The notes beneath the pieces are model-generated. The model was not told the origin of the DNA. It did no database searches and saw nothing but the letters and a program-made list of their open reading frames with translations. Shown here one piece after another: positions 1 to 7,535 of a DNA stretch of 12,133 nt. Within the stretch, counting starts at the first letter, position 1; the number at the start of each line of letters is the position of its first letter. Source of the stretch: Eubacteriaceae bacterium (GTDB taxonomy: Bacteria; Bacillota_A; Clostridia; Eubacteriales; Anaerofustaceae); the NCBI GenBank assembly GCA_031280495.1, contig JAITGT010000009.1, positions 1 through 12,133 of the forward strand. The letters are read 5' to 3'. The position numbers were made by a program, and so were the translations under genes.

Positions 1-2
1 AA

Positions 3-3000
3 GATGGGCCGGCATCTTTAGGCAGCGCTGAGCCGAAAGCAGATATTGTTGAGTTCCTGCCCCTTGCTGCCGATACGGCGCTGCCCCATGAAGCCTCTGT
101 TTCTGCGCCGGAAGTCGAAGCGCAGGGCCAGTCGAGCGAAGACGAGTTTTTTTCCGCCTTTAACGCGCTGTCTGTGGATGCCGGGATTCTGGCGCCAGAC
201 GGCGCTCATGAAGGCGCGGAGCAGAATGAGCCGCAGAGCGGCGCGGAGGCGCCGGATGAAGCGACAGAGGGCGCAGCGGAAGAGGGCGCCAAAGAGCATG
301 ATCAGGGCAGCGAGGAGCTGACCGCATTCCCCACAGACGGCAAAGAGAGCGAAATTCAGCCGACAGGCGAGGAGACCGCAAGCGCCGCCCTTCCTAAAGA
401 GCCCTCTTCAGAAGAAGAGGAAGGCGCAATAGAGAATGCGGCCCTGCCTAACGGCGAGGCTGCGGAACTTGCTGCTGGCGAAGAAAGTGGCCGGGCAGAT
501 GAATATGAAGCTGGCGATCTTGCCGAAGGGGAGAGCGCAGCTTCGGAGCCTTCCACAGGCAAGAGCCCCGCAAACGCATGGACAGGCGTGACAGATCTGC
601 TCTACCGCGATTGGTCGGCAACAGGGGGAGCAGCCCCTGGGGAACCCGCAAATGGGCCGGAAAGCCCTGGGCAGCAGGAATCGCCTCTCCACTGGCTTGG
701 CGTCGACAGGCTTGAGAACGGAACAAGATCTGACGACGAGCTCCCGGGAATGCCCGTGCTTGGCGAAGAATTCTTGAAGATGGGCGATTCCGCCGATTTG
801 GGCGCTCCGCAAACCCTGGATGAATTAGGCAAAGGCCAGTCTGATCCGGGTAGGGTGGATGGCGCGCCCAGCGCCATTGAACTTGGCGAAGGGGAGGCAA
901 AGGCGGAAATTGAGGCTACATTGTCCACTCTTTCCAGCTCTGTGGCAAAGCCTCCAGGAAGCCAAACTGCCGAAACGGACGACAGCCTCATCGACAGCAT
1001 TCTTTCGGATGGGGAAGAGTCTTCGGACAACGCGCCATTGGATCGGTTTTACGCGCCCACAGTGGATGAGGCAGGCATTCAGGACGGAGTGTTCGAAGAG
1101 ATTGCCGAAGAGGGCGATCCAATTCTCAAGCAGCCAGATCTGGACGCAAGCCTTTCGCAAGGCGAATCGGATCTGCCTGATTTCAAAGCGGACGCCCCTG
1201 CGCGCGTGGACGGTGAAAAAATCTCCACGGTCGCCAATGCCTCGCTGCCAATAGACGCCCCTCCTGCCAAAGAGCCTAATGCTCCGCCTAAGCCGCTTTT
1301 GGATCGGCTCAACGAGGATGTTCCGCTGGACAAAAGCCTTATCCAAAGAATTAAGTCTGGCGAACGCATCAACCCCGCTCCGGGCGACCCTGGATCCGCC
1401 GACGGCATGCGAAAAAACGGCGAAGGGGAGATCCTTTTCCAAAACGAAAATTTCGGCATAATAAGGGAATCTGCAGCCCGCGCATCTGATGAGCCGATTG
1501 AAGCTGCCCTTGCCGACGATCTGACAGGCTCTATTCGCGAGGTTGTTGCTGGGGAGAGGCAGGCGCCCAAGAAGGCGGAAGAGCCATTAGAGTTGTTTGA
1601 AGGCCTTTCTTCCGAGGATGCGCTTGAAGGCCTTGTCCGGGAAGTTGTGGAAGCCCCAGAGCAAGAAGAAGCCAGCGGATTTGCGGACAATCCCTATAAA
1701 GATCACATTATTCCCTCCGCTTTTCACGGCACAAGCGATGAAAGCGTGTCCTTTAGCGAAGACCCCCAAGACGTCCCGCCTGAAAGAAGGATTCCGCGAA
1801 ATTTTCAAAAAAGCGTAAATGACAGTTCCGCTATAGTTGGTGACGAAAGACAACAGGATGCTGCAGCTATAGCCTCGGACTCTGTCCGTGCAAGCGAACC
1901 CTTTTACGCTGACGGTGCAACTGGCATAAAGCAGCAAACAGAAAGCGCGCAGCCGCAGGGAGAGGCAGCGGGCGCATTGGGCAAAGCATCTGGCGCGCAA
2001 GAAGAGAGCGCAAAGCTGAAAAAGGAAACTGGCAGCTTTTCCACTCTTCTGGAGGACTCCCCGCCTTCATCTATTGGCATGGTCCAAACGGATCTTCCAA
2101 TCAATGACTTTGCACAGACAGGATCTATTTATTTCAATACATCGGACAGGAAAGAGGAAGAAATGCCCAACCCAGGCTACTCTCATAGCCTTGTGCACGG
2201 GTTGAGGGACGGTTCCGCGGATGCCGAGGATAGCGCGCAGGACACAGAGGGCGATGAAGCTTTCCATACGATGAACCTTTTTGCTGAGCACACTATCAGC
2301 GGTGCCAAAATCCCGGAAGCGGACCCAACCGCGTTTATAGGCGGAAGCATTAACGAGTCAGGCGACGAGGTCAGCCTGTTCAACGACGACTCTGCCAGAG
2401 ACGACACCTTTCACTACACATTCATTCCTTCCTTAAGCGAAAAGGAAGATCTGCAGGCTGAGCCTCAGAAGCTGGAAACAGCGCCTAGGGAATTTCGAAT
2501 TCGCACGCCTCAGCCGTCTGCCGCAGCTGCAAGGGTAAGGGACGCCCTGCAAACCGAGCCAGCCGCCGGATTGAGGGACGCTCCAAATCCGCCGCGAGGC
2601 TTGATGCCAAAACGAAAAGAGTTGGATTCCGCATCTGCCAGCAGTCAGCGCATGCCGCTCTTTGAAGGCAGAGCGGCCAGAGCGAAAAGCCGATCCGGCA
2701 AGCCGCAAGGCGAGGCAACTGCGGCATATGGCGAAGACTCGCCGTCGCAGCGCCCAAAGAAAAGAGCAGTTGCGCAAGGCTCGCTGCTAAAGCAAACATG
2801 GGCGCGCATTCTTTTGGTTGCCATAGTGCTTGGGATTGGTGCTGCCGGCACTTACCTGTACAGGCAAAACGCTCGCTATAGCGAGGGAGTTAGGCTGATG
2901 AACGCCGGATCTTACATGGAAGCCATTGATGTGTTCAAAGGTTTGGGCGCCTATAAAGATTCAAAGGAAAAGGCGGAAGAGTGCAACGTAAATTTGAAGG

Positions 3001-3641
3001 GCAAGTATGAGCGCGCCATTTCTTTGATGGGCTCGGGCGACTTTGCCGGCGCGATGGAAATCTTTACAGCCATTGGCTCCTACGAAGACTCGAAGTCTCA
3101 GAAAGAGGCTTGCGCCAGTGAAATTAAGTTTGCCAATGCAGTGGAATTGCTGGATCGGCAAGAGTATTTTGAAGCATACCAGCTCTTTAACCAGCTGGGA
3201 GATTTCCGCCAAGCGGCAGAAAAGGCGAGCAGCTGCATTCAGCCTCAGCCTAAGACAAGTTACTCTTTTGCGGACCGCAGCTACTCAAAAGACAATGCAT
3301 CGCTTATATTGCGAAACCCAACCGGAGCGCTTAATGATCTATGCATCCGGCTTTACGCAATGGACGGAACGCTTGTGTTTACGGCTTACATCCGCGTGGG
3401 CGAAAGCTTGAGCGCGCGAATACTGGACGGAGACTACAAGCTCAATGTTGCGTTCGGCAATGACTGGTTTGGCGAAAAAGATCTTTTCGGCGAGGACGGG
3501 GAATACGATACCCTTGTCATGGACAAGGAAAAGCAGAAAGAGGCGATCAGCCTAAAACCGGGCTACATCTCTACTTATACGTTTAAGTCGCGCAGAGAAG
3601 GAAATGAAATGCTCAAGTATATCGAAAGAGCCGAGTTTTAA
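3..3641 (+). CDS. Giant acidic disordered membrane protein with TPR-like repeats (5' end outside window)
   Basis: The frame is open from base 3 with no convincing start, so the N-terminus lies upstream; a GTG at 174 is only an internal codon. About 930 visible codons (to about 2800) are low-complexity, rich in Glu, Asp, Ala, Gly, Ser and Pro with almost no hydrophobic stretches, so probably disordered. A short basic patch (KKR, about 2755-2765) precedes one membrane segment near 2806-2868 (LLVAIVLGIGAAGTYLY). Three TPR-like repeats of about 37-40 residues follow (2877-3239), each with a pattern like A-x-x-x-F-x-x-L-G-x-Y-x-D-S. The last 130 residues look beta-rich, with the motif FGNDWFGEKDLFGEDGEY near 3450-3510. 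I infer a cytoplasmic acidic tail and an external repeat/beta domain. Known relatives of the C-terminal part are uncharacterised Firmicutes proteins; the function is unknown. The gene ends at TAA just before a terminator. Confidence 0.9.
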   Translation, partial: DGPASLGSAEPKADIVEFLPLAADTALPHEASVSAPEVEAQGQSSEDEFFSAFNALSVDAGILAPDGAHEGAEQNEPQSGAEAPDEATEGAAEEGAKEHDQGSEELTAFPTDGKESEIQPTGEETASAALPKEPSSEEEEGAIENAALPNGEAAELAAGEESGRADEYEAGDLAEGESAASEPSTGKSPANAWTGVTDLLYRDWSATGGAAPGEPANGPESPGQQESPLHWLGVDRLENGTRSDDELPGMPVLGEEFLKMGDSADLGAPQTLDELGKGQSDPGRVDGAPSAIELGEGEAKAEIEATLSTLSSSVAKPPGSQTAETDDSLIDSILSDGEESSDNAPLDRFYAPTVDEAGIQDGVFEEIAEEGDPILKQPDLDASLSQGESDLPDFKADAPARVDGEKISTVANASLPIDAPPAKEPNAPPKPLLDRLNEDVPLDKSLIQRIKSGERINPAPGDPGSADGMRKNGEGEILFQNENFGIIRESAARASDEPIEAALADDLTGSIREVVAGERQAPKKAEEPLELFEGLSSEDALEGLVREVVEAPEQEEASGFADNPYKDHIIPSAFHGTSDESVSFSEDPQDVPPERRIPRNFQKSVNDSSAIVGDERQQDAAAIASDSVRASEPFYADGATGIKQQTESAQPQGEAAGALGKASGAQEESAKLKKETGSFSTLLEDSPPSSIGMVQTDLPINDFAQTGSIYFNTSDRKEEEMPNPGYSHSLVHGLRDGSADAEDSAQDTEGDEAFHTMNLFAEHTISGAKIPEADPTAFIGGSINESGDEVSLFNDDSARDDTFHYTFIPSLSEKEDLQAEPQKLETAPREFRIRTPQPSAAAARVRDALQTEPAAGLRDAPNPPRGLMPKRKELDSASASSQRMPLFEGRAARAKSRSGKPQGEATAAYGEDSPSQRPKKRAVAQGSLLKQTWARILLVAIVLGIGAAGTYLYRQNARYSEGVRLMNAGSYMEAIDVFKGLGAYKDSKEKAEECNVNLKGKYERAISLMGSGDFAGAMEIFTAIGSYEDSKSQKEACASEIKFANAVELLDRQEYFEAYQLFNQLGDFRQAAEKASSCIQPQPKTSYSFADRSYSKDNASLILRNPTGALNDLCIRLYAMDGTLVFTAYIRVGESLSARILDGDYKLNVAFGNDWFGEKDLFGEDGEYDTLVMDKEKQKEAISLKPGYISTYTFKSRREGNEMLKYIERAEF

Positions 3642-3649
3642 GCCCACTT

Positions 3650-3688
3650 ATAGAAAAGGCCTCTCTTTTATGGAGGGGCCTTTTCTAT
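3650..3688 (+). terminator. Rho-independent terminator
   Basis: A long stem begins 9 bases after the stop of the acidic protein. ATAGAAAAGGCCTCTCT (3650-3666) pairs with GGAGGGGCCTTTTCTAT (3672-3688), about 17 pairs with two G-U wobbles, around a 5-base loop TTTAT. The 3' arm carries the T-rich run TTTTCTATTT. The A-rich 5' arm means it could also stop transcription from the other side. It separates the acidic protein from the phosphoesterase. Confidence 0.88.
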
Positions 3689-3752
3689 TTGCGAAAAGAA
3701 CCCCTCGCCGCCTTTTGAATAATATATAAAAAAACGATGGCGGTGCTGTATT

Positions 3753-4640
3753 TTGAACTTAGACAAATTAACAAAGCTTTACAAAACATCACCACGGCTA
3801 AACATTGACGCTTCGTCAAAGATCGTTCTTATGAGCGATTCCCATCGGGGGGACGGCGGCGCCTCGGATGATTTTGTCAAGAATCGGTACCTATACTATC
3901 ATGCACTGAACCATTACCTAAAAAATGGGTTTACATTTATTGAGCTGGGGGACGGGGACGAACTATGGAAGTATAGGAAGATTACGTCTATTATGGAGAG
4001 CCACTGGGACATATATGAATTGATCGAGGGGTTCGCAACTCAAAATAGGCTGTATGTGCTCTTTGGAAACCATGACATATCAAAAAGATCCCGAATGGGA
4101 GAGGCGGCGAGCGTGCGCGCATTCAATGGCCAGGAGCGCCTGGATCGCCTTAGCGGCATCAAAATAATGGAAAGCCTCGTGCTGAAGTATAAGAATGGAG
4201 GCAGGGAGATCTTTCTTATCCATGGTCACCAAGTTGATCCCCTCAACTATCAGCTTTGGCCCCTCGCCCGTTTTCTTGTGCGTTATCTTTGGAAGCCAGT
4301 TCAGTCTATTGGCTTTCAGGATCCGACAAAGCCGAGCGAAAATGAAAAGAGGCGAAACATTATTGCGTCCCGACTAGCCAATTGGTCGAAGAAGCAAAAG
4401 ACGATGCTCATCGCCGGCCATACGCATCAGAGCGTGTATCCTGATCCAGCAGACCCTCTATACCTAAACGACGGCTGCTGCGTGTATGCGCATGCTGTGA
4501 CCTCCATTGAAATAACAAATGGCGCCATTTCACTTGTGAAGTGGTACATCTCCACTCGGATGGACGGCAGCCTGTACGTAAAGCGCGAATTGCTTGATGG
4601 CCCAGGAAACATAAACCAACTGTATGAAATGAGGGAGTAG
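3753..4640 (+). CDS. Calcineurin-like metallophosphoesterase
   Basis: This 295-residue protein carries the full set of metal-binding motifs of the calcineurin-like phosphoesterase superfamily: DSH (Asp29, His31), GDGD (Asp67), GNHD (Asn106, His107), IHGH (His157/His159) and GHTH (His223, His225). Such enzymes use two metal ions to hydrolyse phosphomonoesters or diesters. The layout resembles the LpxH/UDP-diacylglucosamine hydrolase-like branch, but the substrate cannot be told from sequence. There is no signal peptide; an aromatic amphipathic stretch at residues 171-188 might touch the membrane. The start is TTG at 3753: the frame is closed upstream at 3720 and has no ATG, and GGCGGTG (3739-3745), one base from GGAGGTG, lies 7 bases ahead. 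An out-of-frame ATG at 3737 leads to a short dead end. Confidence 0.92.
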   Translation: MNLDKLTKLYKTSPRLNIDASSKIVLMSDSHRGDGGASDDFVKNRYLYYHALNHYLKNGFTFIELGDGDELWKYRKITSIMESHWDIYELIEGFATQNRLYVLFGNHDISKRSRMGEAASVRAFNGQERLDRLSGIKIMESLVLKYKNGGREIFLIHGHQVDPLNYQLWPLARFLVRYLWKPVQSIGFQDPTKPSENEKRRNIIASRLANWSKKQKTMLIAGHTHQSVYPDPADPLYLNDGCCVYAHAVTSIEITNGAISLVKWYISTRMDGSLYVKRELLDGPGNINQLYEMRE

Positions 4641-4689
4641 CGTCAAGCGCAATTTTTCCGCGATGGCCTTTTCGAATATCCCCTATAAC

Positions 4690-4752
4690 AGCGCTTGCAG
4701 AATTTGGCATGCCCTAGAGGCAGCATAGCGCCCAGTTTTTGCTGCAAGCGCT
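4690..4752. repeat. 11-bp perfect inverted repeat in the intergenic gap
   Basis: AGCGCTTGCAG (4690-4700) and CTGCAAGCGCT (4742-4752) are exact reverse complements separated by 41 bases. A partial third copy, CAAGCGC, lies at 4644-4650. No T tract follows, so it is not a standard terminator. The gap 4641-4855 otherwise shows no gene I can support. The repeat could be the end remnant of a small mobile element or an RNA hairpin; it is unassigned. Confidence 0.5.
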
Positions 4753-4855
4753 CACTCCAGCCCAGCTGCAATTCCCTACGCGGGATGCGGATTTTGACTG
4801 GCGGCAGCAAGCGGCGGAAAGTGGCTTGCGCATGCTGCGCCCCATGCTGGCCTAC

Positions 4856-4884
4856 TTGATAATAGTCAAGCTTTGTGCTATCTT
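4856..4884 (+). promoter_or_regulatory. Sigma-A-like promoter for the rhomboid gene
   Basis: TTGATA (4856-4861) and TATCTT (4879-4884) are spaced by exactly 17 bases, a good match to the housekeeping consensus. Transcription would begin near 4891, about 36 bases ahead of the ATG at 4927. This argues against the longer TTG-initiated reading from 4873, which would start inside the promoter. Confidence 0.7.
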
Positions 4885-4926
4885 CTCATTAGCGCGACAA
4901 AAAGACTGAAAAGGACAAAATATTCG

Positions 4927-5493
4927 ATGAAGAAACTGCGGCTTGACTTTAACGCGCCTGTCATTCTCTCTTTTGCATCAATAAGCTTGACACTGCTCAT
5001 TCTCAGCTCTGTTTTTGGTGGATGGGTGAACGATGCGTTTGCTATCCGCTATACATCCTGGCTTGATCTTCGTATGTATGGCAGGCTAGTCACGCATGTT
5101 TTTGCCCACGCCGGATTAAGCCACTATACAAATAATTTTTTATTAATTCTTGCCATTGGCCCTATGGTTGAAGAGAAGTATGGAAGCAGCCGCCTTCTAG
5201 GCATGATGGCGGTCACTGCCATTTTGACCGGGCTCATTAATGTTGCCTTCTTTCCCCATATCATGCTTATGGGCGCCAGCGGAATTGTTTTTTTGCTCAT
5301 TCTTCTCGCTTCATTCACCAATGTGAGGGAAAAAACAATCCCCATAACATTTCTTCTGGTGTGCGTTCTTTACATCGGAACAGAGGTTGTTCAGGGAATG
5401 GCTTCCAACGACAATGTTTCGCAGCTTTCCCATATCGCTGGCGGGCTTGTTGGATCTTTCTTCGGCTTCGCTTATCGCGGGGGCAAGATGTAA
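4927..5493 (+). CDS. Rhomboid-family intramembrane serine protease
   Basis: A 188-residue, very hydrophobic protein with about six membrane segments (roughly residues 11-30, 52-62, 69-82, 91-110, 114-131, 138-154, and a last one around 168-183). It carries the rhomboid signatures: HAGLSHYTNN (His66, Asn70), the catalytic GASG (Ser118) and SHIAGG (His169), which pairs with the serine. Rhomboids cut membrane-embedded substrates within the lipid bilayer. Its size matches the minimal six-helix bacterial core, with no extra domains. I chose ATG 4927 because the promoter ends just upstream and AAGGA (4911-4915) sits 11 bases before it; an in-frame TTG at 4873 lies inside the promoter. It stands alone; no substrate gene is evident, though the nearby acidic membrane protein is a speculative candidate. 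Confidence 0.92.
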   Translation: MKKLRLDFNAPVILSFASISLTLLILSSVFGGWVNDAFAIRYTSWLDLRMYGRLVTHVFAHAGLSHYTNNFLLILAIGPMVEEKYGSSRLLGMMAVTAILTGLINVAFFPHIMLMGASGIVFLLILLASFTNVREKTIPITFLLVCVLYIGTEVVQGMASNDNVSQLSHIAGGLVGSFFGFAYRGGKM

Positions 5494-5867
5494 AGGATCT
5501 TCTCCCGCACGGCGGCTTTGGCAAGGCAGCTAGTGCAGCGCACGATGCTTGCGAATATGCAGTCTAGTCTGCGGGCCCGCTCTAGAAGGCAAGTATTGCA
5601 GAGCCGGTGGATTTTTCGAGTGTATTCGCCCCTCCTTATTTATGCATCTGGAGCATCCATCTTATGAATGAACGCCTGTCCTAATGCGCGCCATTTCTGT
5701 CTAAGCAAACGCTGATTGGGCGCATTTTTTTGAGCGGATGGTCACAGCCATCGCAAATTTGCTGCAATTGCGCATCTTTCGCGACGAGCGCGCCGAAAGC
5801 AAAACTTTGTGCCAGTTGAACTGATGGATGGCGCTGCTAATGCGATGCTGCCCATTGGATAACTGGC
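5494..5867. other. Intergenic stretch without a supported gene
   Basis: I see no convincing gene between the rhomboid stop and the region just upstream of the trans-sulfuration enzyme. A minus-strand frame of about 50 codons ends at about 5690 and contains a CDGC motif, but it has no start codon or ribosome site, so it may be decayed or chance. A small palindrome GATGG/CCATC is present near 5737-5752. No terminator, SAM riboswitch or T-box element is recognisable. Confidence 0.5.
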
Positions 5868-5899
5868 TTGGCGTCGGCGCTGCTTTTTGCACATACTAT
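5868..5899 (+). promoter_or_regulatory. Possible promoter of the trans-sulfuration gene
   Basis: TTGGCG (5868-5873) followed after 18 bases by CATACT (5892-5897, overlapping TACTAT) is a weak sigma-A-like arrangement about 50 bases ahead of the start codon. It is the best candidate in this gap but matches the consensus only partly. Confidence 0.3.
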
Positions 5900-5935
5900 G
5901 AGCTTTCTCGCTGTCATAACATTCAATGTTTTTTT

Positions 5936-5940
5936 AGGAG
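5936..5940 (+). promoter_or_regulatory. Ribosome binding site AGGAG
   Basis: AGGAG ends 9 bases before the ATG at 5950 and fixes this as the start of the trans-sulfuration enzyme, ruling out a longer overlapping frame that begins at 5828. Confidence 0.8.
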
Positions 5941-5949
5941 TGTGCACCA

Positions 5950-7080
5950 ATGCGTTATGCGACCTATATTATCAAAGGCTTGCCATCTAAAGACAATCCG
6001 CACGCTGCAGTCGTGCCTCCCATCTCGCTTGCTACTACTTATGTGCAGAAAGCACTTGGGGAAGAGGGGGCGTTTGTCTACCAAAGAGGCGGCAATCCGA
6101 CCAGAGCTGCAGTGGAGAGCCTCGCTGCAGGCATGGAAGGCGCCTCCCACGCTTTTGCTTTCGCGACAGGCATGGCTGCGTCTTCTGCGGTCTTTGAGCT
6201 TTTTGGCGCGCAGGACAAGATTGTCTTTAACGCAGCGGTCTATGGCGGGACATACCGCTATAGCCACCAGCTATTCGCGTCCAGAGGCATAGAGTGCGAA
6301 ATGGCTGCGGACATAAACGAGCTGGATGAATTAGACGGAAAAACGAAGGCCATTTTCATTGAAACTCCCGCCAACCCCACTCTGCGCGTCACAGATATCC
6401 GAAAGGCGGCTGATCTAGCTCATAAGCACAACGCAATCCTCATCGTTGACAACACGTTTTTGACAAGCTATTTGCAGCGGCCTCTGGAGCTTGGGGCGGA
6501 CATTGTTGTTTATTCGGCAACGAAATTTTTGGGAGGGCACGCTGACGCGCTTGCAGGGCTTGCTATCACAAATGACGAAAGGATTGCGTCAAAGCTTAAA
6601 CTATTCCAAAACACGATGGGCGCCCCACTTTCCCCATTTGACTCCTATAGCCTCATCCGAGGCATAAAGACGCTATCTGTGCGCATGGATCGCCATTTGG
6701 AGAATACGGAGAAGCTGATTGCATTTTTGAGAGGGCGAAAAGAGATAAAAAAACTGTGGTATGCTGGCTCCCATTCTGAAGAAGAGGCAAAAATTCAGGC
6801 TTCGCAAGCGAAGGGGATTGGTTCTGTCATCTCGCTAGAGCTCGAAGACGGCCTCTCGCCCGCTGCTTTTGTGTCAAACCTTAAACTATTCGAGCTTGCT
6901 GTCTCACTGGGTGGAGTGGAGAGCCTCATTTGCCATCCGTCGACCATGACGCATGAAGCCATGAGCGAAGACTATCGCGCATGGGCGGGCATTCCTGCAG
7001 GGCTTCTGCGCCTGGCTATTGGAATTGAAGACAGCGGCGATTTGGCTGAAGACATTGGACAGGCTCTGCTAAAGGCATAG
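5950..7080 (+). CDS. PLP-dependent trans-sulfuration enzyme (cystathionine gamma-synthase/gamma-lyase family)
   Basis: A 376-residue Cys/Met-metabolism PLP enzyme, close to the usual 380-400. Family motifs run in order: YQRGGNPTR (Tyr44, Arg46, phosphate-binding from the partner subunit), ATGMAA (Gly74, Met75), VYGGTYR (Tyr98, stacks on the cofactor), ETPANPTL, VDNTF (Asp167, binds the pyridine nitrogen), YSATKFLGG (Lys192, the Schiff-base lysine), GGVESLICHPSTMTH and LLRLAIGIED (Arg354, binds substrate carboxylate). Such enzymes move sulfur between homoserine and cysteine skeletons as soluble homotetramers. YGGTYR rather than a cysteine-containing YGC argues against methionine gamma-lyase, but gamma-synthase, gamma-lyase and O-acylhomoserine sulfhydrylase cannot be separated by eye, so I give no symbol. 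The gene is single, with no sulfur-pathway partner in the window and no clear terminator after it. Confidence 0.93.
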   Translation: MRYATYIIKGLPSKDNPHAAVVPPISLATTYVQKALGEEGAFVYQRGGNPTRAAVESLAAGMEGASHAFAFATGMAASSAVFELFGAQDKIVFNAAVYGGTYRYSHQLFASRGIECEMAADINELDELDGKTKAIFIETPANPTLRVTDIRKAADLAHKHNAILIVDNTFLTSYLQRPLELGADIVVYSATKFLGGHADALAGLAITNDERIASKLKLFQNTMGAPLSPFDSYSLIRGIKTLSVRMDRHLENTEKLIAFLRGRKEIKKLWYAGSHSEEEAKIQASQAKGIGSVISLELEDGLSPAAFVSNLKLFELAVSLGGVESLICHPSTMTHEAMSEDYRAWAGIPAGLLRLAIGIEDSGDLAEDIGQALLKA

Positions 7081-7199
7081 TTGTGCGCTTTGTGCCAGCT
7101 AAGCCTGTCCAATGCATGCCATGCAGCCAAAATTTTTCCTTGCTCATCTATTTTCAAAAAAGAGCGGCTTTCTGCTGATGCAAAGCGAGCCTTTATGCT

Positions 7200-7235
7200 G
7201 TGACGTACTCCCGCCGCCTACAGAGGCGGGGGGGC
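7200..7235 (-). repeat. Right-end hairpin of an IS200/IS605-type element
   Basis: Read on the minus strand, a GC-rich hairpin (CCGCCT at 7214-7219 against AGGCGG at 7224-7229, 4-base loop, plus CCC/GGG across a one-base bulge) is followed by GGGAGTACGTCAC. A subterminal hairpin a few bases before such a terminus is typical of the transposase-recognised right end of IS605 OrfB elements. It lies 35-70 bases beyond the stop of the TnpB remnant, the expected place. In living elements this region also forms the 3' part of the TnpB guide RNA; here that is inference. Confidence 0.55.
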
Positions 7236-7269
7236 CCTCAAGGACCGCAGCCGAGCCAATGCCAGCGGG

Positions 7270-7515
7270 CTAGCCCCGTGCGTCCCACGGTTCTGCGCAA
7301 ATTGACGCCATAAGCAGGCGCAGGCCCTCGTTCCAAATGTTTATTTCGGCGTTTATGCCTCTGCCGCAGGCAAAACTGCAGCTGCCGCAGCAGTATGCGC
7401 GCTCCAACAGCGCGAAGCTTTCTTATGCTTCGCCGCACCTTGGCAAGAGCGCGGCGAAGGCTTTGTTGCGAAGTCGGATAGCGGCAGCACAGTGACAGCA
7501 ATAGTTGGAGAAGGG
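7270..7515 (-). pseudogene. C-terminal remnant of a TnpB (IS200/IS605 OrfB) nuclease
   Basis: On the minus strand the end of TnpB can be read in two frames. The first gives RYPTSQQS followed by a basic stretch, matching the RYxPTSQxCSxCG lead into the zinc ribbon, with the first cysteine pair lost. After a one-base shift, YCCGSC and RGINAEINIWNEGLRLL match the second half (W-x-C-x-x-C, then DRDxNAAxNI-x-x-EGL). The aspartates of the usual DRD, including the RuvC-III catalytic one, read as glycine (GRG), so it could not cleave DNA. The frame stops at TAG (7270-7272), just before the end hairpin. The N-terminal two thirds are absent; a decayed IS630 copy abuts it. Only established family motifs support this call. 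Confidence 0.72.
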
Positions 7516-7535
7516 CGTGGGATGCGTATCTATAG

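Noticed and set aside
825..1690. Long open frames on the minus strand opposite the acidic protein (up to about 205 codons).
   Set aside because: They are shadows of the GC-rich, Glu/Ala-rich plus-strand gene, overlap each other and show no domain or ribosome site.
5828..6292. A 154-codon plus-strand frame overlapping the start of the trans-sulfuration enzyme.
   Set aside because: It is out of frame with the well-conserved enzyme, whose AGGAG site and ATG lie inside it; composition is that of a shadow.
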